Shown here one piece after another: positions 1 to 15,000 of a DNA stretch of 64,000 bases. How positions within the stretch are numbered: the stretch's first letter is position 1; the number at the start of each line of letters is the position of its first letter. Source of the stretch: Lepturacanthus savala (lineage: Eukaryota; Chordata; Actinopteri; Scombriformes; Trichiuridae); the NCBI GenBank assembly GCA_030544235.1, contig CM060464.1:37213884-37277883 (forward strand), in the 5' to 3' direction. The notes under the pieces are model-generated. The model was given only the letters and a program-made list of their open reading frames with translations, was not told the DNA's origin and made no database searches. The position numbers and the translations under genes are program-made.

Positions 1-3000
1 GACTTTAGAAGAATAAACTAGACTTTAGAAGAATAAAGTAGACTTTAGAAGTAGAAACTAGACTTTAGAAGAATAAACTAGACTTTAGAAGAATAAACTA
101 GAGTTTAGAATTAGAAACTAGACTTTAGAAGAATAAGCTAGACTTTAGAAGTTGAAACTAGACTTTAGAAGACTAAATTAAACTTTAGAAGAATAAAGTA
201 GACTTTAGAAGACTAAACTAGACTTTAGAAGAATAAACTAGACTTTAGAACAATAAACTAGACTTTAGAAGACTAAACTAGACTTTAGAAGTAGAAACTA
301 GACTTTAGAAGAATAAACTAGAGTTTAGTAGTAGAAACTAGTCTTTAGAAGAATAAACTAGACTTTAGAAGAATAAACTAGAGTTTAGTGGTAGAAACTA
401 GACTTTAGAAGAATAAACTAGACTTTGAAGAATAAACTAGACTTTAGAAGAATAAACTTGACTTTAGAAGAATATACGAGAGTTTAGTAGTAGAACTAGA
501 CTTTAGAAGAATAAACTAGACTTTTGCAGTAGAAACTAGACTTTAGAAGAATAAACTAGACTTTAGAAGAATAAACTAGACTTTAGAAGAATAAACTAGA
601 CTTCAGAAGTAGAAATTAGACTTTAGAAGAATAAACTAGAGTTTAGTAGTAGAAACTAGACTTTAGAAGAATAAACTAGACTTTAGAAGAATAAACTAGA
701 GTTTAGTGGTAGAAACTAGACTTTAGAAGAATTAACGACTTTAGAAGAATAAACTAGACTTCAGAAGTAGAAATTAGACTTTAGAAGAATAAATTAGACT
801 TTAGAAGAATAAACTAGACTTTAGAACGATAAACTAGACTTCAGAAGTAGAAACTAGACTTTAGAAGTAGAAACTAGACTTTAGAAGAATAAAGTAGACT
901 TTAGAAGTAGAAACTAGACTTTAGAAGTAGAAACTAGACTTTAGAAGTAGAAACTAGACTTAAGAAGAATAAACTAGAGTGTAGTAGTAGAAACTAGACT
1001 TTAGAAGAATAAACTAGACTTTAGAAGACTAAACTAGACTTTAGAAGAATAAACTAGAGTTTAGTAGCAGAAACTAGACTTTAGAAGAGTAAAATAGACT
1101 TTAGAAGTAGAAACTAGACTTTAGAAGAATAAACTAGACTTTAGAAGAATAAAGTAGACTTTAGAAGTAGAAACTAGACTTTAGAAGAATAAACTAGAGT
1201 TTAGAAGAATAAACTAGAGTTTAGAATTAGAAACTAGACTTTAGAAGAATAAGCTAGACTTTAGAAGTTGAAACTAGACTTTAGAAGACTAAATTAATCT
1301 TTAGAAGAATAAAGTAGACTTTAGAAGACTAAACTAGACTTTAGAAGAATAAACTAGACTTTAGAACAATAAACTAGACTTTAGAACAATAAACTAGACT
1401 TTAGAAGACTAAACTAGACTTTAGAAGTAGAAACTAGACTTTAGAAGAATAAACTAGAGTTTAGTAGTAGAAACTAGACTTTAGAAGAATAAACTAGAGT
1501 TCAAAATTAGAAACTAGACTTTAGAAGAATAAACTAGACTTTAGAAGAATAAAGTAGACTTTAGAAGAGTAGAGTTTAGTAGTAGAAACTAGACTTTAGA
1601 AGTTGAAACTAGAATTTAGAAGAATAAATTAGACTTTAGAAGAATAAAGTAGACTTTAGAAGCGTAAACTAGAGTTTAGTAGTAGAAACTAGTCTTTAGA
1701 AGAATAAACTAGACTTTAGAAGAATAAACTAGAGTTTAGTGGTAGAAACTAGACTTTAGAAGAATAAACTAGACTTTGAAGAATAAACTAGACTTTAGAA
1801 GAATAAACTTGACTTTAGAAGAATATACTAGAGTTTAGTAGTAGAACTAGACTTTAGAAGAATAAACTAGACTTTTGCAGTAGAAACTAGACTTTAGAAG
1901 AATAAACTAGACTTCAGAAGTAGAAATTAGACTTTAGAAGAATAAACTAGACTTTAGAACGATAAACTAAACTTCAGAAGTAGAAATTAGACTTTAGAAG
2001 AATAAACTAGACTTTAGAAGAATAAACTAGACTTTAGAAGAATAAACTAGACTTCAGAAGTAGAAATTAGACTTTAGAAGAATAAACTAGAGTTTAGTAG
2101 TAGAAACTAGACTTTAGAAGAATAAACTAGACTTTAGAAGAATAAACTAGAGTTTAGTGGTAGAAACTAGACTTTAGAAGAATTAACGACTTTAGAAGAA
2201 TAAACTAGACTTCAGAAGTAGAAATTAGACTTTAGAAGAATAAATTAGACTTTAGAAGAATAAACTAGACTTTAGAACGATAAACTAGACTTTAGAAGTA
2301 GAAACTAGACTTTAGAAGTAGAAACTAGACTTTAGAAGAATAAAGTAGACTTTAGAAGTAGAAACTAGACTTTAGAAGTAGAAACTAGACTTTAGAAGTA
2401 GAAACTAGACTTTAGAAGAATAAACTAGACTTTAGAAGAATAAACTAGACTTTAGAAGAATAAACTAGACTTTAGAAGACTAAATTAAACTTTAGAAGAA
2501 TAAAGTAGACTTTAGAAGACTAAACTAGACTTTAGAAGAATAAACTAGACTTTAGAACAATAAACTAGACTTTAGAACAATAAACTAGACTTTAGAAGAC
2601 TAAACTAGACTTTAGAAGTAGAAACTAGACTTTAGAAGAATAAACTAGAGTTTAGTAGTAGAAACTAGACTTTAGAAGAATAAACTAGAGTTCAAAATTA
2701 GAAACTAGACTTTAGAAGAATAAACTAGACTTTAGAAGAATAAAGTAGACTTTAGAAGAGTAGAGTTTAGTAGTAGAAACTAGACTTTAGAAGTTGAAAC
2801 TAGACTTTAGAAGAATAAATTAGACTTTAGAAGAATAAAGTAGACTTTAGAAGTGTAAACTAGAGTTTAGTAGTAGAAACTAGTCTTTAGAAGAATAAAC
2901 TAGACTTTAGAAGAATAAACTAGAGTTTAGTGGTAGAAACTAGACTTTAGAAGAATAAACTAGACTTTTGCAGTAGAAACTAGACTTTAGAAGAATAAAC

Positions 3001-6000
3001 TAGACTTCAGAAGTAGAAATTAGACTTTAGAAGAATAAACTAGACTTTAGAACGATAAACTAAACTTCAGAAGTAGAAATTAGACTTTAGAAGAATAAAC
3101 TAGACTTTAGAAGAATAAACTAGACTTTAGAAGAATAAACTAGACTTCAGAAGTAGAAATTAGACTTTAGAAGAATAAACTAGAGTTTAGTAGTAGAAAC
3201 TAGACTTTAGAAGAATAAACTAGACTTTAGAAGAATAAACTAGAGTTTAGTGGTAGAAACTAGACTTTAGAAGAATTAACGACTTTAGAAGAATAAACTA
3301 GACTTCAGAAGTAGAAATTAGACTTTAGAAGAATAAATTAGACTTTAGAAGAATAAACTAGACTTTAGAACGATAAACTAGACTTTAGAAGTAGAAACTA
3401 GACTTTAGAAGTAGAAACTAGACTTTAGAAGAATAAAGTAGACTTTAGAAGTAGAAACTAGACTTTAGAAGTAGAAACTAGACTTTAGAAGTAGAAACTA
3501 GACTTTAGAAGAATAAACTAGACTTTAGAAGAATAAACTAGACTTTAGAAGAATAAACTAGACTTTAGAAGAATAAACTAGAGTGTAGTAGTAGAAACTA
3601 GACTTTAGAAGAATAAACTAGAGTTTAGTAGTAGAAACTAGTCTTTAGAAGAATAAACTAGACTTTAGAAGAATAAACTAGAGTTTAGTGGTAGAAACTA
3701 GACTTTAGAAGAATAAACTAGACTTTGAAGAATAAACTAGACTTTAGAAGAATAAACTTGACTTTAGAAGAATATACTAGAGTTTAGTAGTAGAACTAGA
3801 CTTTAGAAGAATAAACTAGACTTTTGCAGTAGAAACTAGACTTTAGAAGAATAAACTAGACTTCAGAAGTAGAAATTAGACTTTAGAAGAATAAACTAGA
3901 CTTTAGAACGATAAACTAAACTTCAGAAGTAGAAATTAGACTTTAGAAGAATAAACTAGACTTTAGAAGAATAAACTAGACTTTAGAAGAATAAACTAGA
4001 CTTCAGAAGTAGAAATTAGACTTTAGAAGAATAAACTAGAGTTTAGTAGTAGAAACTAGACTTTAGAAGAATAAACTAGACTTTAGAAGAATAAACTAGA
4101 GTTTAGTGGTAGAAACTAGACTTTAGAAGAATTAACGACTTTAGAAGAATAAACTAGACTTCAGAAGTAGAAATTAGACTTTAGAAGAATAAATTAGACT
4201 TTAGAAGAATAAACTAGACTTTAGAACGATAAACTAGACTTTAGAAGTAGAAACTAGACTTTAGAAGTAGAAACTAGACTTTAGAAGAATAAAGTAGACT
4301 TTAGAAGTAGAAACTAGACTTTAGAAGTAGAAACTAGACTTTAGAAGTAGAAACTAGACTTTAGAAGAATAAACTAGACTTTAGAAGAATAAACTAGACT
4401 TTAGAAGAATAAACTAGACTTTAGAAGACTAAATTAAACTTTAGAAGAATAAAGTAGACTTTAGAAGACTAAACTAGACTTTAGAAGAATAAACTAGACT
4501 TTAGAACAATAAACTAGACTTTAGAACAATAAACTAGACTTTAGAAGACTAAACTAGACTTTAGAAGTAGAAACTAGACTTTAGAAGAATAAACTAGAGT
4601 TTAGTAGTAGAAACTAGACTTTAGAAGAATAAACTAGAGTTCAAAATTAGAAACTAGACTTTAGAAGAATAAACTAGACTTTAGAAGAATAAAGTAGACT
4701 TTAGAAGAGTAGAGTTTAGTAGTAGAAACTAGACTTTAGAAGTTGAAACTAGACTTTAGAAGAATAAATTAGACTTTAGAAGAATAAAGTAGACTTTAGA
4801 AGTGTAAACTAGAGTTTAGTAGTAGAAACTAGTCTTTAGAAGAATAAACTAGACTTTAGAAGAATAAACTAGAGTTTAGTGGTAGAAACTAGACTTTAGA
4901 AGAATAAACTAGACTTTTGCAGTAGAAACTAGACTTTAGAAGAATAAACTAGACTTCAGAAGTAGAAATTAGACTTTAGAAGAATAAACTAGACTTTAGA
5001 ACGATAAACTAAACTTCAGAAGTAGAAATTAGACTTTAGCAGAATAAACTAGACTTCAGAAGAATAAACTAGACTTTAGAAGAATAAACTAGACTTCAGA
5101 AGTAGAAATTAGACTTTAGAAGAATAAACTAGAGTTTAGTAGTAGAAACTAGACTTTAGAAGAATAAACTAGACTTTAGAAGAATAAACTAGAGTTTAGT
5201 GGTAGAAACTAGACTTTAGAAGAATTAACGACTTTAGAAGAATAAACTAGACTTCAGAAGTAGAAATTAGACTTTAGAAGAATAAATTAGACTTTAGAAG
5301 AATAAACTAGACTTTAGAACGATAAACTAGACTTTAGAAGTAGAAACTAGACTTTAGAAGTAGAAACTAGACTTTAGAAGAATAAAGTAGACTTTAGAAG
5401 TAGAAACTAGACTTTAGAAGTAGAAACTAGACTTTAGAAGTAGAAACTAGACTTTAGAAGAATAAACTAGACTTTAGAAGAATAAACTAGACTTTAGAAG
5501 AATAAACTAGAGTGTAGTAGTAGAAACTAGACTTTAGAAGAATAAACTAGAGTTTAGTAGTAGAAACTAGTCTTTAGAAGAATAAACTAGACTTTAGAAG
5601 AATAAACTAGAGTTTAGTGGTAGAAACTAGACTTTAGAAGAATAAACTAGACTTTGAAGAATAAACTAGACTTTAGAAGAATAAACTTGACTTTAGAAGA
5701 ATATACTAGAGTTTAGTAGTAGAACTAGACTTTAGAAGAATAAACTAGATTTTTGCAGTAGAAACTAGACTTTAGAAGAATAAACTAGACTTCAGAAGTA
5801 GAAATTAGACTTTAGAAGAATAAACTAGACTTTAGAACGATAAACTAAACTTCAGAAGTAGAAATTAGACTTTAGAAGAATAAACTAGACTTTAGAAGAA
5901 TAAACTAGACTTTAGAAGAATAAACTAGACTTCAGAAGTAGAAATTAGACTTTAGAAGAATAAACTAGAGTTTAGTAGTAGAAACTAGACTTTAGAAGAA

Positions 6001-9000
6001 TAAACTAGACTTTAGAAGAATAAACTAGAGTTTAGTGGTAGAAACTAGACTTTAGAAGAATTAACGACTTTAGAAGAATAAACTAGACTTCAGAAGTAGA
6101 AATTAGACTTTAGAAGAATGAATTAGACTTTAGAAGAATAAACTAGACTTTAGAACGATAAACTAGACTTTAGAAGTAGAAACTAGACTTTAGAAGTAGA
6201 AACTAGACTTTAGAAGAATAAAGTAGACTTTAGAAGTAGAAACTAGACTTTAGAAGTAGAAACTAGACTTTAGAAGTAGAAACTAGACTTTAGAAGAATA
6301 AACTAGACTTTAGAAGAATAAACTAGACTTTAGAAGAATAAACTAGACTTTAGAAGAATAAACTAGAGTGTAGTAGTAGAAACTAGACTTTAGAAGAATA
6401 AACTAGACTTTAGAAGACTAAATTAAACTTTAGAAGAATAAAGTAGACTTTAGAAGACTAAACTAGACTTTAGAAGAATAAACTAGACTTTAGAACAATA
6501 AACTAGACTTTAGAACAATAAACTAGACTTTAGAAGACTAAACTAGACTTTAGAAGTAGAAACTAGACTTTAGAAGAATAAACTAGAGTTTAGTAGTAGA
6601 AACTAGACTTTAGAAGAATAAACTAGAGTTCAAAATTAGAAACTAGACTTTAGAAGAATAAACTAGACTTTAGAAGAATAAAGTAGACTTTAGAAGAGTA
6701 GAGTTTAGTAGTAGAAACTAGACTTTAGAAGTTGAAACTAGACTTTAGAAGAATAAATTAGACTTTAGAAGAATAAAGTAGACTTTAGAAGTGTAAACTA
6801 GAGTTTAGTAGTAGAAACTAGTCTTTAGAAGAATAAACTAGACTTTAGAAGAATAAACTAGAGTTTAGTGGTAGAAACTAGACTTTAGAAGAATAAACTA
6901 GACTTTTGCAGTAGAAACTAGACTTTAGAAGAATAAACTAGACTTCAGAAGTAGAAATTAGACTTTAGAAGAATAAACTAGACTTTAGAACGATAAACTA
7001 AACTTCAGAAGTAGAAATTAGACTTTAGAAGAATAAACTAGACTTTAGAAGAATAAACTAGACTTTAGAAGAATAAACTAGACTTCAGAAGTAGAAATTA
7101 GACTTTAGAAGAATAAACTAGAGTTTAGTAGTAGAAACTAGACTTTAGAAGAATAAACTAGACTTTAGAAGAATAAACTAGAGTTTAGTGGTAGAAACTA
7201 GACTTTAGAAGAATTAACGACTTTAGAAGAATAAACTAGACTTCAGAAGTAGAAATTAGACTTTAGAAGAATAAATTAGACTTTAGAAGAATAAACTAGA
7301 CTTTAGAACGATAAACTAGACTTTAGAAGTAGAAACTAGACTTTAGAAGTAGAAACTAGACTTTAGAAGAATAAAGTAGACTTTAGAAGTAGAAACTAGA
7401 CTTTAGAAGTAGAAACTAGACTTTAGAAGTAGAAACTAGACTTTAGAAGAATAAACTAGACTTTAGAAGAATAAACTAGACTTTAGAAGAATAAACTAGA
7501 CTTTAGAAGAATAAACTAGAGTGTAGTAGTAGAAACTAGACTTTAGAAGAATAAACTAGAGTTTAGTAGTAGAAACTAGTCTTTAGAAGAATAAACTAGA
7601 CTTTAGAAGAATAAACTAGAGTTTAGTGGTAGAAACTAGACTTTAGAAGAATAAACTAGACTTTGAAGAATAAACTAGACTTTAGAAGAATAAACTTGAC
7701 TTTAGAAGAATATACTAGAGTTTAGTAGTAGAACTAGACTTTAGAAGAATAAACTAGACTTTTGCAGTAGAAACTAGACTTTAGAAGAATAAACTAGACT
7801 TCAGAAGTAGAAATTAGACTTTAGAAGAATAAACTAGACTTTAGAACGATAAACTAAACTTCAGAAGTAGAAATTAGACTTTAGAAGAATAAACTAGACT
7901 TTAGAAGAATAAACTAGACTTTAGAAGAATAAACTAGACTTCAGAAGTAGAAATTAGACTTTAGAAGAATAAACTAGAGTTTAGTAGTAGAAACTAGACT
8001 TTAGAAGAATAAACTAGACTTTAGAAGAATAAACTAGAGTTTAGTGGTAGAAACTAGACTTTAGAAGAATTAACGACTTTAGAAGAATAAACTAGACTTC
8101 AGAAGTAGAAATTAGACTTTAGAAGAATAAATTAGACTTTAGAAGAATAAACTAGACTTTAGAACGATAAACTAGACTTTAGAAGTAGAAACTAGACTTT
8201 AGAAGTAGAAACTAGACTTTAGAAGAATAAAGTAGACTTTAGAAGTAGAAACTAGACTTTAGAAGTAGAAACTAGACTTTAGAAGTAGAAACTAGACTTT
8301 AGAAGAATAAACTAGACTTTAGAAGAATAAACTAGACTTTAGAAGAATAAACTAGACTTTAGAAGACTAAATTAAACTTTAGAAGAATAAAGTAGACTTT
8401 AGAAGACTAAACTAGACTTTAGAAGAATAAACTAGACTTTAGAACAATAAACTAGACTTTAGAACAATAAACTAGACTTTAGAAGACTAAACTAGACTTT
8501 AGAAGTAGAAACTAGACTTTAGAAGAATAAACTAGAGTTTAGTAGTAGAAACTAGACTTTAGAAGAATAAACTAGAGTTCAAAATTAGAAACTAGACTTT
8601 AGAAGAATAAACTAGACTTTAGAAGAATAAAGTAGACTTTAGAAGAGTAGAGTTTAGTAGTAGAAACTAGACTTTAGAAGTTGAAACTAGACTTTAGAAG
8701 AATAAATTAGACTTTAGAAGAATAAAGTAGACTTTAGAAGTGTAAACTAGAGTTTAGTAGTAGAAACTAGTCTTTAGAAGAATAAACTAGACTTTAGAAG
8801 AATAAACTAGAGTTTAGTGGTAGAAACTAGACTTTAGAAGAATAAACTAGACTTTTGCAGTAGAAACTAGACTTTAGAAGAATAAACTAGACTTCAGAAG
8901 TAGAAATTAGACTTTAGAAGAATAAACTAGACTTTAGAACGATAAACTAAACTTCAGAAGTAGAAATTAGACTTTAGCAGAATAAACTAGACTTCAGAAG

Positions 9001-12000
9001 AATAAACTAGACTTTAGAAGAATAAACTAGACTTCAGAAGTAGAAATTAGACTTTAGAAGAATAAACTAGAGTTTAGTAGTAGAAACTAGACTTTAGAAG
9101 AATAAACTAGACTTTAGAAGAATAAACTAGAGTTTAGTGGTAGAAACTAGACTTTAGAAGAATTAACGACTTTAGAAGAATAAACTAGACTTCAGAAGTA
9201 GAAATTAGACTTTAGAAGAATAAATTAGACTTTAGAAGAATAAACTAGACTTTAGAACGATAAACTAGACTTTAGAAGTAGAAACTAGACTTTAGAAGTA
9301 GAAACTAGACTTTAGAAGAATAAAGTAGACTTTAGAAGTAGAAACTAGACTTTAGAAGTAGAAACTAGACTTTAGAAGTAGAAACTAGACTTTAGAAGAA
9401 TAAACTAGACTTTAGAAGAATAAACTAGAGTGTAGTAGTAGAAACTAGACTTTAGAAGAATAAACTAGAGTTTAGTAGTAGAAACTAGTCTTTAGAAGAA
9501 TAAACTAGACTTTAGAAGAATAAACTAGAGTTTAGTGGTAGAAACTAGACTTTAGAAGAATAAACTAGACTTTGAAGAATAAACTAGACTTTAGAAGAAT
9601 AAACTTGACTTTAGAAGAATATACTAGAGTTTAGTAGTAGAACTAGACTTTAGAAGAATAAACTAGATTTTTGCAGTAGAAACTAGACTTTAGAAGAATA
9701 AACTAGACTTCAGAAGTAGAAATTAGACTTTAGAAGAATAAACTAGACTTTAGAACGATAAACTAAACTTCAGAAGTAGAAATTAGACTTTAGAAGAATA
9801 AACTAGACTTTAGAAGAATAAACTAGACTTTAGAAGAATAAACTAGACTTCAGAAGTAGAAATTAGACTTTAGAAGAATAAACTAGAGTTTAGTAGTAGA
9901 AACTAGACTTTAGAAGAATAAACTAGACTTTAGAAGAATAAACTAGAGTTTAGTGGTAGAAACTAGACTTTAGAAGAATTAACGACTTTAGAAGAATAAA
10001 CTAGACTTCAGAAGTAGAAATTAGACTTTAGAAGAATGAATTAGACTTTAGAAGAATAAACTAGACTTTAGAACGATAAACTAGACTTTAGAAGTAGAAA
10101 CTAGACTTTAGAAGTAGAAACTAGACTTTAGAAGAATAAAGTAGACTTTAGAAGTAGAAACTAGACTTTAGAAGTAGAAACTAGACTTTAGAAGTAGAAA
10201 CTAGACTTTAGAAGAATAAACTAGACTTTAGAAGAATAAACTAGACTTTAGAAGAATAAACTAGACTTTAGAAGAATAAACTAGAGTGTAGTAGTAGAAA
10301 CTAGACTTTAGAAGAATAAACTAGACTTTAGAAGACTAAATTAAACTTTAGAAGAATAAAGTAGACTTTAGAAGACTAAACTAGACTTTAGAAGAATAAA
10401 CTAGACTTTAGAACAATAAACTAGACTTTAGAACAATAAACTAGACTTTAGAAGACTAAACTAGACTTTAGAAGTAGAAACTAGACTTTAGAAGAATAAA
10501 CTAGAGTTTAGTAGTAGAAACTAGACTTTAGAAGAATAAACTAGAGTTCAAAATTAGAAACTAGACTTTAGAAGAATAAACTAGACTTTAGAAGAATAAA
10601 GTAGACTTTAGAAGAGTAGAGTTTAGTAGTAGAAACTAGACTTTAGAAGTTGAAACTAGACTTTAGAAGAATAAATTAGACTTTAGAAGAATAAAGTAGA
10701 CTTTAGAAGTGTAAACTAGAGTTTAGTAGTAGAAACTAGTCTTTAGAAGAATAAACTAGACTTTAGAAGAATAAACTAGAGTTTAGTGGTAGAAACTAGA
10801 CTTTAGAAGAATAAACTAGACTTTGAAGAATAAACTAGACTTTAGAAGAATAAACTTGACTTTAGAAGAATATACTAGAGTTTAGTAGTAGAACTAGACT
10901 TTAGAAGAATAAACTAGACTTTTGCAGTAGAAACTAGACTTTAGAAGAATAAACTAGACTTTAGAAGAATAAACTAGACTTTAGAAGAATAAACTAGACT
11001 TCAGAAGTAGAAATTAGACTTTAGAAGAATAAACTAGAGTTTAGTAGTAGAAACTAGACTTTAGAAGAATAAACTAGACTTTAGAAGAATAAACTAGAGT
11101 TTAGTGGTAGAAACTAGACTTTAGAAGAATTAACGACTTTAGAAGAATAAACTAGACTTCAGAAGTAGAAATTAGACTTTAGAAGAATAAATTAGACTTT
11201 AGAAGAATAAACTAGACTTTAGAACGATAAACTAGACTTTAGAAGTAGAAACTAGACTTTAGAAGTAGAAACTAGACTTTAGAAGAATAAAGTAGACTTT
11301 AGAAGTAGAAACTAGACTTTAGAAGTAGAAACTAGACTTTAGAAGTAGAAACTAGACTTTAGAAGAATAAACTAGAGTGTAGTAGTAGAAACTAGACTTT
11401 AGAAGAATAAACTAGACTTTAGAAGACTAAACTAGACTTTAGAAGAATAAACTAGAGTTTAGTAGCAGAAACTAGACTTTAGAAGAGTAAAATAGACTTT
11501 AGAAGTAGAAACTAGACTTTAGAAGAATAAACTAGACTTTAGAAGAATAAAGTAGACTTTAGAAGTAGAAACTAGACTTTAGAAGAATAAACTAGACTTT
11601 AGAAGAATAAACTAGAGTTTAGAATTAGAAACTAGACTTTAGAAGAATAAGCTAGACTTTAGAAGTTGAAACTAGACTTTAGAAGACTAAATTAAACTTT
11701 AGAAGAATAAAGTAGACTTTAGAAGACTAAACTAGACTTTAGAAGAATAAACTAGACTTTAGAAGTAGAAACTAGACTTTAGAAGAATAAACTAGAGTTT
11801 AGTAGTAGAAACTAGACTTTAGAAGAATAAACTAGAGTTCAAAATTAGAAACTAGACTTTAGAAGAATAAACTAAACTTTAGAAGAATAAAGTAGACTTT
11901 AGAAGAGTAGAGTTTAGTAGTAGAAACTAGACTTTAGAAGTTGAAACTAGACTTTAGAAGAATAAATTAGACTTTAGAAGAATAAACTAGACTTTAGAAG

Positions 12001-15000
12001 AATAAACTAGAGTTTAGTGGTAGAAACTAGACTTTAGAAGAATAAACTAGACTTTGAAGAATAAACTAGACTTTAGAAGAATAAACTTGACTTTAGAAGA
12101 ATATACTAGAGTTTAGTAGTAGAACTAGACTTTAGAAGAATAAACTAGACTTTTGCAGTAGAAACTAGACTTTAGAAGAATAAACTAGACTTCAGAAGTA
12201 GAAATTAGACTTTAGAAGAATAAACTAGACTTTAGAACGATAAACTAAACTTCAGAAGTAGAAATTAGACTTTAGAAGAATAAACTAGACTTTAGAAGAA
12301 TAAACTAGACTTTAGAAGAATAAACTAGACTTCAGAAGTAGAAATTAGACTTTAGAAGAATAAACTAGACTTTAGAAGAATAAACTAGACTTTAGAAGAA
12401 TAAACTAGAGTTTAGTGGTAGAAACTAGACTTTAGAAGAATTAACGACTTTAGAAGAATAAACTAGACTTCAGAAGTAGAAATTAGACTTTAGAAGAATA
12501 AATTAGACTTTAGAAGAATAAACTAGACTTTAGAACGATAAACTAGACTTTAGAAGTAGAAACTAGACTTTAGAAGTAGAAACTAGACTTTAGAAGAATA
12601 AAGTAGACTTTAGAAGTAGAAACTAGACTTTAGAAGTAGAAACTAGACTTTAGAAGTAGAAACTAGACTTTAGAAGAATAAACTAGACTTTAGAAGAATA
12701 AACTAGACTTTAGAAGAATAAACTAGAGTGTAGTAGTAGAAACTAGACTTTAGAAGAATAAACTAGACTTTAGAAGACTAAACTAGACTTTAGAAGAATA
12801 AACTAGAGTTTAGTAGCAGAAACTAGACTTTAGAAGTTGAAACTAGACTTTAGAAGTAGAAACTAGACGTTAGAAGAATAAATTAGACTTTAGAAGAGTA
12901 AACTCGAGTTTAGTAGTAGAAACTAGACTTTAGAAGAATAAACTAGAGTTCAAAATTAGAAACTAGACTTTAGAAGAATAAACTAGACTTTAGAAGAATA
13001 AAGTAGACTTTAGAAGAGTAAAGTAGAGTTTAGTAGTAGAAACTAGACTTTAGAAGTTGAAACTAGACTTTAGAAGAATAAATTAGACTTTAGAAGAATA
13101 AAGTAGAGTTTAGTGGTAGAAACTAGACTTTAGAAGAATAAACTAGACTTTAGAAGAATAAACTAGAGTTTAGTGGTAGAAACTAGACTTTAGAAGAATT
13201 AACGACTTTAGAAGAATAAACTAGACTTCAGAAGTAGAAATTAGACTTTAGAAGAATAAATTAGACTTTAGAAGAATAAACTAGACTTTAGAACGATAAA
13301 CTAGACTTTAGAAGTAGAAACTAGACTTTAGAAGTAGAAACTAGACTTTAGAAGAATAAAGTAGACTTTAGAAGTAGAAACTAGACTTTAGAAGTAGAAA
13401 CTAGACTTTAGAAGAATAAACTAGACTTTAGAAGAATAAACTAGAGTGTAGTAGTAGAAACTAGACTTTAGAAGAATAAACTAGACTTTAGTAGCAGAAA
13501 CTAGACTTTAGAAGAGTAAAATAGACTTTAGAAGTAGAAACTAGACTTTAGAAGAATAAACTAGACTTTAGAAGAATAAACTAGACTTTAGAAGAATAAA
13601 CTAGAGTTTAGAATTAGAAACTAGACTTTAGAAGAATAAGCTAGACTTTAGAAGTTGAAACTAGACTTTAGAAGAATAAATTAAACTTTAGAAGAATAAA
13701 GTAGAGTTTAGTGGTAGAAACTAGACTTTAGAAGTTGAAACTAGACTTTAGAAGAATAAATTAGACTTTAGAAGAATAAAGTAGAGTTTAGTGGTAGAAA
13801 CTAGACTTTAGAAGAATAAACTAGAGTTTAGTGGTAGAAACTAGACTTTAGAAGAATAAACGACTTTAGAAGAATAAACTAGACTTCAGAAGTAGAAATT
13901 AGACTTTAGAAGAATAAATTAGACTTTAGAAGAATAAACTAGACTTTAGAACGATAAACTAGACTTTAGAAGTAGAAACTAGACTTTAGAAGTAGAAACT
14001 AGACTTTAGAAGAATAAAGTAGACTTTAGAAGTAGAAACTAGACTTTAGAAGAATAAACTAGACTTTAGAAGAATAAACTAGACTTCAGAAGTAGAAACT
14101 AGACTTTAGTAGTAGAAACTAGACTTTAGAAGAATAAACTAGACTTTAGAAGAATAAACTAAACTTTAGAAGAATAAACTAGAGTGTAGTAGTAGAAACT
14201 AGACTTTAGAAGAATAAACTAGACTTTAGAAGACTAAACTAGACTTTAGAAGTAGAAACTAGACTTTAGAAGAATAAACTAGACTTTAGAAGAATAAACT
14301 AGACTTTAGAAGAATAAACTAGAGTTTAGAATTAGAAACTAGACTTTAGAAGAATAAGCTAGACTTTAGAAGTTGAAACTAGACTTTAGAAGAATAAATT
14401 AAACTTTAGAAGAATAAAGTAGACTTTAGAAGACTAAACTAGACTTTAGAAGAATAAACTAGACTTTAGAACAATAAACTAGACTTTAGAAGACTAAACT
14501 AGACTTTAGAAGTAGAAACTAGACGTTAGAAGAATAAATTAGACTTTAGAAGAGTAAACTCGAGTTTAGTAGCAGAAACTACACTTTAGAAGAGTAAACT
14601 AGACTTTAGAAGTAGAAACTAGACTTTAGAAGAATAAACTAGAGTTTAGTAGTAGAAACTAGACTTTAGAAGAATAAACTAGAGTTCAAAATTAGAAACT
14701 AGACTTTAGAAGAATAAACTAGACTTTAGAAGAATAAACTTGACTTTAGAAGAATAAACTAGAGTTTAGTAGTAGAAACTAGAGTTTAGAAGAATTATCT
14801 AGAGTTTAGAAGAATATACTAGAGTTTAGTAGTAGAACTAGACTTTAGAAGAATAAACTAGACTTTTGCAGTAGACACTCGACTTTAGCAGTAGAAACTA
14901 GACTTTAGAAGAATAAACTAGACTTCAGAAGTAGAAATTAGACTTTAGAAGAATAAACTAGACTTTAGAACGATAAACTAAACTTCAGAAGTAGAAATTA